From the NCBI GenBank assembly GCA_951799405.1, contig OX637343.1, forward strand, positions 16,284,524-16,348,523: a DNA stretch of 64,000 nucleotides, given 5' to 3'. Each line of letters opens with the position of its first letter. Position 1 is the stretch's first letter. The translations under genes were made by a program, and so were the position numbers. The stretch is from Agapetus fuscipes. Lineage: Eukaryota > Arthropoda > Insecta > Trichoptera > Glossosomatidae. The notes beneath the pieces are model-generated. The model was given only the letters and a program-made list of their open reading frames with translations. It made no database searches and was not told where the DNA came from. This document shows, piece by piece, positions 41,591 to 51,240 of the stretch.

Positions 41591-41900
41591 ATAATAATAA
41601 TATTAGATGATTTATTTGGTGAGCGCTGTTTTTGTGTGTATCACACCTCAAGATCCCTCTGCAAGCTTGGTCGTCGCTGTAAAAAGCGTCGATTCTCAAG
41701 CAAAACCCAGCTGTTATAAGGCTCTATATGGACCTATAGTAACCGGTCTTTGGTAAAGGTGTATGAATTTTTCACCCAGCGAAGAGCATATTTGAAAATG
41801 TGAATGGGACATTTTTTGTGTTCCGCCGGGATTCGAACCCACAACCTTCCGTTAAAGAGTCAGAAGTGTTTACCACTAGACTACGGACTGGTCTGCAGGC
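41591..41900 (-). mobile_element. SINE-B, full length
   Basis: (AAT)n tail at 41591, TGTATCACACCTCAAGATCC, body, B box side GGGATTCGAACCCACAAC, head end CTACGGACTGGTC. Confidence 0.85.
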
Positions 41901-42030
41901 TTCGTCATCACTATCAAAAGCGTCAATTAAACAAATAACACCCAGTTGCTGTAAGCCTGAATAACTACTTTGGTGACTAGTAGAATGATTTTTTTAAATC
42001 AGCGTAGAGCATAATATTTAGAAAATCGAA
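41897..42030 (-). mobile_element. SINE-B body fragment
   Basis: Begins GCAGGCTTCGTCATCAC directly at the head of the previous copy; ends CGTAGAGCATAATATTTAG. The two may once have been tandem. Confidence 0.6.
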
Positions 42031-42164
42031 TTATTTTTTTTGCTAAATAACAGGGGCGTACATACTATACGGGCAAATGTGCCTAAAAGATAGGCAATAT
42101 ATGGTAAAAAAAAATTAAGCTTGATACTGAGATTTAATATTCAAAATTTAATATTTTTAAGGGT

Positions 42165-42400
42165 TTGGTGGTTTACACAGTGAAAGTCCATTGTGTATTA
42201 ATTAAATAAACGCAGTTTAAATTCACTTTTATATTCTTTAACTTTGTCAAACATATTCGCCTAAAAAGGCATCATCAGGACAATCAATTGATGATGATGC
42301 CTTGTGATGTGAATGTCCTGATGATGCCTTTTTAGGCGAAAACGTTTGACAAAGTTAAAGAATATAAAAGTGAATTTAAGCTGCGTTTATTTAATTAATA
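42165..42400. mobile_element. PLE-HH foldback
   Basis: Flank GGTTTGGTGGTTTACACAGT at 42161. Arms 42197-42282 and 42314-42400 are inverted. The left motif (42244-42282, minus) has ATATTC in place of TTTTC, so its GAAA core is damaged; the right is intact. Confidence 0.75.
42314..42351 (+). ncRNA. Hammerhead-like motif, intact
   Basis: TGTC / GACA stem I, CTGATGA, extra T, GCC / GGC stem II, GAAA, AACGTT, T. Every element is present on the right arm only. Confidence 0.6.
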
Positions 42401-43059
42401 TTCAAAATTTAAGTTCGATTGGAGCCATCGTAAGCACTTCAGTCAATTTCAAATTAATTATTTTAAAGAAATAGGAGAAAACGTTTACCTACTCTGAAAT
42501 ATATTTGCCAGTACCATATGCACGCGCCTGCTAAAAAACACTAAAAAAAGAGAAGTTATAAATGTCAATTATTTTTCGATCTTGTGACCTTGTTTTGTAA
42601 ATTAAGGAACCAAAAGATAATTGAAGGGACCATGCTCTAAATTAACGAACATAACTGAGACCTTGGGTCAGATTTGTTCCAATTAAACATTTTTAATTTT
42701 TTTTATTTTATCGTTTAGTTATTTTCTCTTTACGCATTTCTATAAAAGAAAATAACATGAAACTGTGAAACAAAACAAACAACTATTACCTTTAGCGAAA
42801 TTTCCATTTGTTTAAGTGGGAGTATTGAATAACATGCTAAACATTAAATTAAGTGAAAATATTATCACTCATTTCATTACGAGGACTAATTAAATACCCT
42901 TAAAAGTAATCCACACCACTCTATGTGACCCAAAAACAAAATCTGTCAAATTTGATCTCGTAAATTGGTCGGACCGTGTAAGGGGTCTTCTGTCCCAAGC
43001 CTTCAGGGAACATTGGACAGGGTACATACTGGGTACATTCAGGGCACATTTAGGGAATA
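42401..43059. other. No recognised gene
   Basis: AT-rich. CAGGGGCGTACATAC at 42051, just outside, resembles the CAGGGGCG start of some hAT ends but no partner was found. Confidence 0.4.
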
Positions 43060-43290
43060 TCTATTTCATTTCATTTGTAAAGATGTGTAAATATTTAAAA
43101 CCGATATTTAATCACACTTGCAAGTTCACGTTTGCACATGCCGTATGTCTACTTACAAAATAAATAACAATAACCGGCAGTTGCAAGTATCGTATCAACC
43201 TTTTTTTAGCATTGACAAAGGTTCAACTAGTTTTAATAGTATGGAGGATTAGCCTCAAACCAACCCGTTAGCCATAGAGCAACCTTTTAA
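43060..43290 (-). mobile_element. RTE-T terminal module, very old
   Basis: Recognisable by TTTGCACATGCCGTATGTC and GGAGGATTAGCCTCAAACC; otherwise diverged. Confidence 0.55.
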
Positions 43291-43334
43291 TCAGAGAAGG
43301 TAGAGAAAGTTTATTTTTAGGTACATACATACCA

Positions 43335-43540
43335 ATTCCTTGAATTATAAGTTGATCACCCAAACTGTAAAACATGGTTCACTTTGCCAATGTTTACCAT
43401 AGACCACAGCAACATATGCCAGAACACATCTCTCCAGCATCATCAGCCGGCCGTGTGCCTAAAACTCTTATTACACGTGTCTGTTTGTGGGCATGCATTT
43501 AAAATGTTTAAATGTCTCTGAAACGTAGATTAGTATATAG
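43335..43540 (+). mobile_element. RTE-T terminal module, internally deleted
   Basis: CCTTGAATTATAAGTTGATC to GCCAATGTTTACC, unrelated ~60 bp, then TTACACGTGTCTGTTTGTGG to the tail. Confidence 0.7.
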
Positions 43541-43552
43541 ATACATAATAAA

Positions 43553-43620
43553 ACTTGTCAAAACTCGAGTGGTTAACACTACGAACTTGTAATGGAAAGT
43601 GGTAGGTTCGATTCAAAGCA
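43553..43620 (+). mobile_element. SINE-B-like head alone
   Basis: CGAGTGGTTAACACTACG (A-box-like) then GGTAGGTTCGATTCAAAG (B box). Nothing of the body follows. Confidence 0.4.
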
Positions 43621-43714
43621 AAGTACAAAGAAAACAAGATTGCACTTTTTTTGGGTCACAAAACTCATCTTCTCTTTCCAAAAATAGGTCAATTTAAATT
43701 AAAAATAACTGTTT

Positions 43715-43930
43715 TCATCCAACACAGCTGTATTTTCACATTTTTGAGTTGAATTGCCTAAGTGCTATCGGACTTCTACCGTCCATCTTCAGAGGCAAAC
43801 TGAGGTAAAAACAAAAGGATCAAAATGCAAGGTAAAAAATAAAACTGTTTTGTGTACGAAAAAACTTATTTTTCATTAAAATTAATAATGAATTTTCACT
43901 GCGTTGATGCATAAACCTTAGAAAATTAAG
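43715..43930 (-). mobile_element. PLE-HH, variant family
   Basis: AACTGTTTTCATCC at the left and AAAACTGTTTTGTGTACG at the right share the AACTGTTTT word; the PLE flank AATTTTCACTGCGTTGATGC is at 43890. Contains one hammerhead-like motif. Confidence 0.55.
43754..43798 (-). ncRNA. Hammerhead-like motif, GATA variant
   Basis: Minus strand: TTGCCT / AGGCAA stem I (six pairs), CTGAAGA, extra T, GGAC / GTCC stem II with a 7-base loop, then GATA where GAAA is expected, GCACTT. The strong stems argue for constraint even though the second core is altered. Confidence 0.5.
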
Positions 43931-44324
43931 AAATAGGTCATATTATGAGAATTGCGCATTCTATAACGAAGATCACGCTTTCAGTAAACTTTTGAGGTAT
44001 GCATTACACACAACAGCATTCATTGAATAAATTAGCCTGAAATTTAATTTCATATATTTTTGGTACATTCAGGGACAAACTTTGGGTACGTTTCGTCCCC
44101 TGTCGAGCCCTCGGACAACACTGTCCCTTCTAAATTGACAGAAGGGGCGTTCGTTCCCTATAGACAATATACACAGCCGTAATCTGCCGCCTGTTATTCG
44201 TGGTTATCTTAATGATAATTATTACGACAATAAATAATGCTATCTCCATCGTTCTGTGCTGTTATGTAGTTTACAATGTAAATATATGTATGAGAAATAT
44301 TTATTAGAGAGTTTATGCGAACAG
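43931..44324. other. No recognised gene
   Basis: GGGTACGTTTCGTCCCCTGT (44086) and nearby CAGAAGG words loosely resemble 43000-43050; not resolved. Confidence 0.35.
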
Positions 44325-44463
44325 ACCGGTCCGTAGTCTAGTGGTAACACTTTGGACTCAACAATGGAAGGTTGTGGGTTCAAAACCCGGTGGAGCACAA
44401 CAAATATACCATTTATATTTTCAAATATGCTCTCCGCTGGGAAAAGATTTATGAACCACCGTC
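44325..44463 (+). mobile_element. SINE-B head and front
   Basis: CCGGTCCGTAGTCTAGTGGT, B box GGGTTCAAAACCC (one mismatch), then body to GCTGGGAAAAGATTTATG, where an RTE-T coding piece takes over. Confidence 0.8.
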
Positions 44464-44955
44464 ATTTCTTTCTGTCCTTACATACTTCTTTCATTTCATC
44501 CAGAGTCATAACCTTCTTGATACAAGCTCTCCTTTTATTATGACTCTGGATATTATTCCATTTATTTTATTATTCCTTGACTTATAGGTTGGTATGAGGC
44601 TGACCACCCATACTGTAAAAAATGGTTCACTTTGCCAATGTCACCCCTGTTTCAGGGAATGTCGGCAAGAGTTGCAGGGCTTATGTTCATTTGAGGTTTG
44701 GATTTTATTTGTAAGTACACAATCAGCATTTGTAAGCGCGAACTACACGTGTTTGTTTGTGGGCATACATCTGAGAGCTTTGAATGAATATATCCTTGCA
44801 ACTTAGATTATAGATTATAGATTATAGATTTGCTTTTGCAGAAATTTATTCATCCATACCTTTCTCGGTCTTCCTCTACCACGACATACATGTGTTCTTG
44901 CAACATAAACTATCTTCGCTAGTCTTTCATCATTCATTATATGCATTATATCCAA
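44464..44955 (-). mobile_element. RTE-T LINE coding fragment split by a T-module
   Basis: The minus strand gives IQSHNKRRACIKKVMTLDEM, then KEVCKDRKK at 44464-44566, and RGRPRKVWMNK plus DERLAKIVYVARTHVC at 44840-44955. The two parts are adjacent in an intact ORF. Confidence 0.75.
44573..44835 (+). mobile_element. RTE-T terminal module, well preserved
   Basis: TTCCTTGACTTATAGGTTGG to a (GATTATA)n tail of three to four units. Almost the same as 61.99 kb. Confidence 0.9.
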
Positions 44956-44980
44956 GCTATCGTAACAAACTTATTTGTTA

Positions 44981-45398
44981 TGTTACGATTTTTGAGGTTC
45001 GAAAGTCTTTCAATTAACAACACTGGTCTTCTTTTACAGTTATTTATTTTACACTTTTAAATTTATTTTACACTTTTAACCAAAGACAGTCTCGATTATT
45101 CCATTACACTGGTTTTAGTTCACTGGTCGAATTTGTTCGTTGTATGGGTTAAGCTCACAGATGACTGACCCCTAGTGCAGCGACAAGCGTCTTACTCTTT
45201 ACAACAGTATTATCTAGAAACTATATTCGCTAGACAGTTCCAGAATTAAGGAAAGATTCAATTAGGTACGTAGTAATCATTATTTCTAGACGCTTCAAGT
45301 ACTTTATTTAATTATTCCTACCCACACATACTTATTAGGATTCCTATAACATAGCTATAACTAATACCTATACTTATTTATTACCTATTTACATAACA
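44981..45398 (+). repeat. LTR-2, possible solo LTR
   Basis: Begins TGTTACGATTTTTGAGG and ends TATTTACATAACA (TG...CA). TTCGAAAGTCTTTCAATTAA and CACTGGTCTTCTTTTA match the front of the 59.1 kb copy. No 4-6 bp target duplication found. Confidence 0.45.
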
Positions 45399-45835
45399 GC
45401 TATTTATCTTTATATTTTTTTTCATTAAATCTCAATTTCAAAAATTCTTACCTTGAAATCAAAATAGCACAGATATGTAGAAGTGAATAAATAAATAAAG
45501 TTTTTGTAATAATTGCAAGCAACAACAAAAGCGGTAAGAGTTTTAAAGATTAATTAAAACGATACTAGTCATTGTGGTGCCGTAATAAGAAACAAAGTAT
45601 AATGCGAATAAATCAGCTGTTGTGGTCTGCTCCTTTAACCTCAAGTTTAAAACTTTACGTTTTAACTAAACCATAGCGTTAATGGAAAAATATATGGAAA
45701 ATAAAATGGCTTCTAGAGGCGCTATTTACAGTGCTGTGGTAAATCAGTCACTGATAACCTGTTTGGAATTTAGAGAGTAAAAAACATCAACGATACAAAT
45801 ATTTAAATAATGGTAGGTGAATTCAATATTCAAAT
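45399..45835. other. No recognised gene
   Basis: AT-rich, no frame above background. Confidence 0.45.
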
Positions 45836-46228
45836 AATCTAATCTAATCTAATCTAAGCTGCAAAGATATATATCATTAAGTTTTATATTAAATGCATTC
45901 CCACAAGCAGATATGTATAATTTCGCGCTAACACATGCCGCATGTGGACCTACAATATAAACACCCAATCTCAAATGAACATAAGCCTTGCAACTCTTGC
46001 CGTCCTTCCCTGAAACAGGGGTGACATTGGCAAAGTGAACCAATTTTTACAGTATGGGTGGTCAGCCGCATAACAACCTATAAGTCAAGGAACATACATG
46101 ACAAATTACATTTTTTTATATCAATAAATATGTAACAATATATACATGGATATAAAAAACTAAATCATAAAACCAATTTTACTTTAACAAACCCCAGCCG
46201 CCAACATCACAGATCAACCGCCATGCTA
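45836..46228 (-). mobile_element. RTE-T LINE 3' end, second subfamily
   Basis: (ATCTA)n tail 45836-45860, T-module to 46090, UTR to about 46185, ORF boundary CAGCCGCCAACATCACAGAT. Confidence 0.85.
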
Positions 46229-46429
46229 GGTAAATTTAATACTAAATTAATGTTTGTATTGGAATTTGAATTTGTCAACTTTAACCCAAATTAGTTAGCA
46301 ATTACAAAGCAATTTTGGAGAGCAAGTTTTCTGTGATGAGGCTGTCCGTAAGCCTTTATTTTATAAAGTGAAGGAAAAGTCACGTGGCTGTTTTTTCTAG
46401 CGTATTTGAAGTAGAAGCTGGGGTCATTT

Positions 46430-46825
46430 GACCATAACTTGGATCCTGGTTCTTCTTGTTCTTCTTCTTCAGCTTGTTTTAGGACTAGGTCCTGTTTATT
46501 CTCGGGTTCACTCCTGGGACGCGGATGTCCAGCTGTCCTTCCACCTCTTTGGTGGTCGTCCAGGGGGTCTGCTGGTTGATGGTATCTCGTCTGCCGCTAT
46601 TTTCACCATTCTCACCGGATCCATTCTTTCGACGTGATCTCTTCAGTAACGTCTTCTGTTTCTACCCCATCGCACGACATCCTCGACATCACAGATCCTC
46701 CGAATTTCGGAATTTCGTATTCTGTCTCGCATGGTCAATCCTGCGATAGGGCGGAGAGTTTTCATTTCGGTGGTTCGTAGGAGACTCTTCGTTCTCGTGG
46801 TGTCGGCTCTGGATCTGGATCCTGG
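46430..46825 (-). pseudogene. RTE-like LINE C-terminus, third family
   Basis: The minus strand reads LRTTEMKTLRPIAGLTMRDR, IRNSEIRRICDVEDVVRWGR, then after a frameshift ERMD and RPPGRPPKRWKDSWTSASQE, stop. The T-E-M-K-x-L-R / R-D-R-I-R-N / P-P-G-R-P-P-K-R-W set marks RTE-superfamily ends and differs clearly from RTE-T and RTE-G. Confidence 0.75.
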
Positions 46826-46829
46826 TTCA

Positions 46830-46976
46830 ACAGATGTAATTGTGTACTTATTTATCAATAATTCTTTAAAATATACAATACTACATTATCAATTGATGAT
46901 ATTAATACCTGTTTCTGGCCAGACAGAATAGATTGGTGAATTGGATTGCTCTTCACAAATCTATTTAAAAAAAAAA
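46830..46976 (+). mobile_element. SINE-C, 3' half
   Basis: GATCCTGGTTCAACAGATG to CACAAATCTATTTAAAAAAA; the head is missing. The middle keeps part of the AT hairpin of the 32.2 kb copy. Confidence 0.7.
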
Positions 46977-46989
46977 GCCAAGGGATTTG

Positions 46990-47085
46990 GTCGTTGACCA
47001 AAAAGTCACACAGACGAAATGTCGTGTGACCGATTTGTCAATGACCGAGCTGTCAGTGACCGATTTGTCGTTGTACCCTGTTTTT
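46990..47085. repeat. GACCGATTTGTC-motif repeat
   Basis: GACGAAATGTCGTGTGACCG, TGACCGATTTGTCAATGACC and GTGACCGATTTGTCGTTG recur with a step of about 30 bp. Related to 23.6 kb. Confidence 0.5.
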
Positions 47086-47404
47086 ACTTCTCGTAAATTT
47101 TCCAGGAAACACTGCTGTTGAGTGAAAACGTGATGTTCATACTTGCGGTACTGATAACAAAGTTACAGCCCCATCGTGGCTTAGCAAGGCTCTGCATAAT
47201 AATAATACAAGTCAAACTTTTGCTAAACTCGTTATGATCCTCGGAAGATTCGAGGGCCATTCAAGAACAAAAAGCCAGCGCTCAACTCTTCTTTACGATA
47301 CACTTTTACGTTTAGATTTTTACTCGACGATAAAATACTGATGCATCAACCATATTACATATTTAAGCGGCTTTTAACACTTGTTTTTTTTTCATTTTGC
47401 AGGT
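47086..47404. other. No recognised gene
   Basis: Nothing identified. Confidence 0.45.
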
Positions 47405-47640
47405 GATGATGATGATGGATGATTTCTTTCCTGTGGCGCCATTTAATGGTCCAGGACCATCTCAAGGGCGCCATGGCTTCTGGAGAAAAGCAGTGTCTTC
47501 AGTCCCTTTCTGAAGGTGGTGGTAGGCTGGTTCGCGAGAACAACATCAGGCAAATTGTTCCAGGCAACCGGCCCGGCCACAGCAAAGCTCCTGTTTGCAA
47601 AATTTAATGTGTTCGCTCTTTTGGACACTATGACCTTGTT
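47405..47640 (-). mobile_element. CR-like LINE C-terminus, second subfamily
   Basis: (ATC)n tail side at 47405, then on the minus strand the stop, ALEMVLDH, TTTFRKGLKTLLFSRSHG, and NRSFAVAGPVAWNNLPDVVL. F-A-V-A-G-P-x-A-W-N-N-L-P is the typical segment of CR1-type ends. Confidence 0.8.
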
Positions 47641-47884
47641 GACAGCAGTGAGGGCAGAGGTCTTTGTTATTGTTCTTTATTTTCATTTGAAAAAAAATGC
47701 CTACCGTTAGTTTTCTTTATTATGGATAGGTCTCTTTTGATCGGTCTTTATAAGGTGAATAGATCACTTTTCCACTGAAGGTACAAATAAAATATAATCT
47801 GGAAAACCCAAGTTGCAAAAAAAATTAAGTTCCACATACTTACAGCAACTTTTTGGAGACAACGCGGTATTAAATTGCGGTATT

Positions 47885-48112
47885 TCCTTAATTTATAGGT
47901 TGGTATAAGGCTGATCACCCATACTGTAAAAAAAGTTAACTTTACCAATGTCAAAGATAAAGGCTTACTTATGTTCATTTGAGGTTTGGATTTTATTTGC
48001 ACATACACATTCAGCATTTGTCAACGCGAACTACACGTGTTTGTTTGTGGGCGTGCATTTGATATGAGCTTTAAATGTTAATATATTATTGCAGCTTATA
48101 TTAAAAATTATA
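47885..48112 (+). mobile_element. RTE-T terminal module, internal deletion
   Basis: Lost the CCTGTTTCAGGGAAGGTCGG block; ends GCAGCTTATATTAAAAATTA. Confidence 0.8.
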
Positions 48113-48114
48113 GA

Positions 48115-48430
48115 TAAAGACATTAATAATATTAATATGATTTTAATTGGGGTTCTTTTAATTAAACAGGGATTTATTTATTTAAGAAGATTTATTCTGC
48201 ACAATATTGGTTACACAGTACTGTTCACTCTTCTTTCTTTAGCTTATGTCTTCGCGTTACAATGCTTTGAGCGACTCTGGCTCCTCGCAGAATCTTTCCT
48301 TGTATATAATTGAGAGGCAGAGACAATTATTGCGTGTTCGAGATTATTCCACATACTTCTGTAATGGATTTTTCGAAACATTTAGATTAATCCGACGTAC
48401 ACCAGCGTGCTTATACGCACGTAATACGAA
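48115..48430 (+). mobile_element. LTR-L repeat, near full length
   Basis: ATGATTTTAATTGGGGTTC, GATTTATTCTGCACAATATT, GTATATAATTGAGAGGC, ending near ACCAGCGTGCTTATACGCAC. Confidence 0.55.
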
Positions 48431-48439
48431 TACATAGTT

Positions 48440-48692
48440 CTACAATCTATAATCTAAGTTGCAAAGATAAATTACATTTGAGATTAGTATTAAATGCATT
48501 CCCACAAGCAGACATTTATATGTTCGCGCTTAAACATGCCGCATGCGAACCCACAATATAAAACCCATTCTCATATGAACATAAGCCCTGCAATTCTTGC
48601 TCACCTTTCCTGTATCAGGGGTGATATTGGCAAAGTCATTTTTTTACAGTATGAGTGGTCAGCCTCATACCAACCTATAAGTTAATGAATAA
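48440..48692 (-). mobile_element. RTE-T terminal module
   Basis: Tail ATCTATAATCTAAGTTGC, end AAGTTAATGAAT. Confidence 0.85.
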
Positions 48693-49082
48693 TATTTTGC
48701 AAACCAAAAGTGTAAACCTTTCTAAACTTAAAGTGTGAACCTTATAACTAAGTAGGAACTTAGTGCTGACAATAAAACAGCTACAGTTATTATTCTCCGC
48801 TGGGTCTTGCAATAAGGGTTGTTGGTAAATACCCCACAGAGAAATATGACGCCAGACCGCATGCTCGAAATAAAAATAGCTGCGCACGGTACCGAGGCCC
48901 TTCACCCCTCTTCCACTAGGTATACCCTTCCACTCACAGGGCCACCTGGGAAATCGCGAATCCGCTCCACCTAAAAATGAAGGGATCCTTTTGATGGTGG
49001 AAACATGGCGAGATGAAACCTGAGCATCATGATTGAAATAGTTATCACAGACTTAAAAAAAAAAATCCCAATCTTGAAATTC
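48693..49082. other. No recognised gene
   Basis: GC-balanced 48780-48960, no frame supported. Confidence 0.45.
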
Positions 49083-49395
49083 AATGATTGCATTCCACGC
49101 CGTGAGCTCGGGTTCAGATCCCACCGAGGGTGTTGGAAATGATTTGCTCTTTCGGTGTTTATTTTAAACCTCAAAATAAAATACCGGCAAGTTTTACTCA
49201 GTTTTCACAATAAACGAGTACCAGCTTTCATGGGAGTTGGGAAACCTCCACTTCAACTGAAGTTTTTTTTGCGTAAAGCCGGCCCGCTTACCTGTAAAAA
49301 TAGAAAGGTTCCACTAGCCACATGCGAAATCTTTCGGGGATAATGGGGTTAGAAGCTAAACTATATGTGCAGCTTAGTTGCGTTGCCAAGTATTT
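49083..49395 (+). mobile_element. SINE-A, 5'-truncated
   Basis: Starts at ATTGCATTCCACGCCG inside the anticodon-arm region, B box GGGTTCAGATCCC, long body as at 13.6 kb, end GTGCAGCTTAGTTGCG. Confidence 0.8.
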
Positions 49396-49440
49396 CAAGA
49401 GTGAGACCTATGTATTCTCACGTGTAAAGGAGGCAGCCTT

Positions 49441-49703
49441 AATATCGCTCCCCCAGTTCTTGTTTATCGTATACGCCAATCTTGTCAAATATGACTTTTT
49501 CATGCAGTTGTCTTATGAATCAAATTCTACACAATCTGAGCTAAGAAAAACCCTAAAACTCGATAATGTGAGAGTTCTTTTAAATATTTTTTAAATAAAT
49601 TTCTTGTTTTCATAAGACACATTGGTCCAGTACACATGCAAACATTGCTCGTGTAAAATTTTCTTAATGGCGTATACGATAAACAAGAACTGAGGCATCG
49701 TTA
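49441..49703. mobile_element. MITE-1, full length
   Basis: ATCGCTCCCCCAGTTCTTG to CAAGAACTGAGGCATCG. Interior in the orientation opposite to the 1.35 kb copy. Confidence 0.8.
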
Positions 49704-49859
49704 TGTCATCATTCGATACTTGAAATCATTGAGAGAGCATGCTGAAACGAACACTAAGGAGAAGTATCTATTTGGATCAAAAAATATTATCCAATTTTGT
49801 TCAGTTGAAAATTTAGCAAAAATTAATGTAATGAGAATGAAACAATGAAATAAATGAAA

Positions 49860-49985
49860 GATATGATGAAAATGATCAATTCAAAGTGGTTTACAAGGAT
49901 AGTCAGAAGTGGGGACGATTCTGTAGAGTCTCTGGCCACTTTAAGCGGAATGCAAATAAAGTAGCAAACATGTCAACATAATATG
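49860..49985 (+). mobile_element. RTE-G-like LINE end
   Basis: KVVYKDSQKWGRFCRVSGHF, then GCAAATAAAGTAGCAAAC, i.e. the KEVCKD..W..LC...GHP ending with substitutions. Confidence 0.6.
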
Positions 49986-50575
49986 TAGCTGCTTTTAACT
50001 TTGTTTAACCACAAAATAATTGAGTAAATCCCTGAAAGATGGAATTGTTTCCACGATGGAATCATTGAAATCAACATTCGAGATTTTCCGATTCGAAAAA
50101 ATAATCCGCACAATTTTCATAATAATAGTGACTTTTCACAAAAAACTTTTGTTCACAATTGTAAAACAAAGTTTATCTTTTAATTGAAATATTTGTCCAA
50201 AAAATAATAAATCAACATCAATCCAGATTTTATTTGCTTCAATTTATTTTAATTTGTTTAACAATTTTTTCCTCATCCGTGATTTACCAATCTTGTAGAA
50301 AATCAAAAAGCGCTAACATCTTGAATCATTGTTTCCTTCTTATTCCATTAGACCAGCGATTCCTCCAGGGCTACTACTTAATGAGGCTATCTGTCATCAT
50401 CGATCCACTTCAAATGACGTTGAGCGCCACTTGATAACCCAGATGAAGGACCTGCTTCAGTATTCGATTGATTTAATCAATTAAGTACCCTATTATTATA
50501 CAATCACCTACTTTTATATTATATACTGTTCATTCATACAAATAATAATCAGTATTAGATGCGCTTGAGCATATC
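49986..50575. other. No recognised gene
   Basis: AT-rich to 50520; frame 50234-50434 lacks motifs. Confidence 0.45.
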
Positions 50576-50852
50576 TGCGCATGCGCGGAGTTGCGTTATC
50601 CTGATTGGCTATTAGGCACGCTAAGCTTCGCCTCTTGTTGCTAAGCCTGTTAGCGTCTTTCAAAACGGCAGTCACGATCCGCGCTTCAAAGCAGCAACAC
50701 GTCGCGTCATTTAAGCGCGTAAACAATATCATCGCTGAGAGTAATCGACGCGTCAGAGCAGAAAAGGATCCATCTACGATAAAGAGCTGCATTCCGGACC
50801 AGGGGAGTCTTGAGCGTCAGTTTTCCGGATTCCACCCAGGTGCTTGGTGAGT
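50576..50852 (+). promoter_or_regulatory. GC-rich promoter-like patch with possible donor site
   Basis: TGCGCATGCGC (50576-50586, NRF-1-type) and inverted CCAAT (ATTGG, 50604-50608) head a CpG-rich ~280 bp stretch unlike its surroundings. GTGAGT at 50847 could be a splice donor, making 50620-50846 a possible 5' exon. The 81-codon frame 50605-50850 inside is basic and motif-free. It might instead be the 5' region of an element. Confidence 0.35.
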
Positions 50853-50939
50853 GCATTCTTTGCTATTTTCTGGAATTGCTGTAATTCCCCTGAGTTTCGG
50901 TTGTCCAGGCTATTTACACGTCTGGTGATACCATTAGAC

Positions 50940-51240
50940 TACGGATTGAGATGGGTGTGAGGAGGCAGACACTCAGATCTGCGGGCGATGGTGCAATCAA
51001 TTTGGTTCAGCCGCACCGTCAGATCCGTACAAATTTTGGAGACCGTGCTTTCTGTGTTGCGGGTCCGGTGGAGTGGAACAGACTGCCACCCGGAGTGAAG
51101 AACTCCAAATCTATGGGCATATTTCGCGGAGCTCTCAAGACGCACCTTTTCAAAAAGTCTTATCCGTGATCGGAGAGGGCCCTTGAGGTGTGACACACAC
51201 AAAAACGGCGCTCTCTTATCATGTGCAATTAAAAATAAAT
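50940..51240 (+). pseudogene. CR-like LINE C-terminus sharing its 3' end with SINE-B
   Basis: Open frame 50951-51169: RRQTLRSAGDGAINLVQPHR, FGDRAFCVAGPVEWNRLPPG, GIFRGALKTHLFKKSYP, stop. The 3' UTR (51173-51211) reads GAGGGCCCTTGAGGTGTGAC then ACACACAAAAACGGCGCT, closely matching the SINE-B 3' region. It ends near TTAAAAATAAATAAGCC and (GATA)n. Confidence 0.85.

Noticed and set aside
46430..46860. Host gene on plus strand (frames 46428-46749)
   Set aside because: The coherent reading is on the minus strand and is an RTE-type LINE end; the plus frames are shadows.
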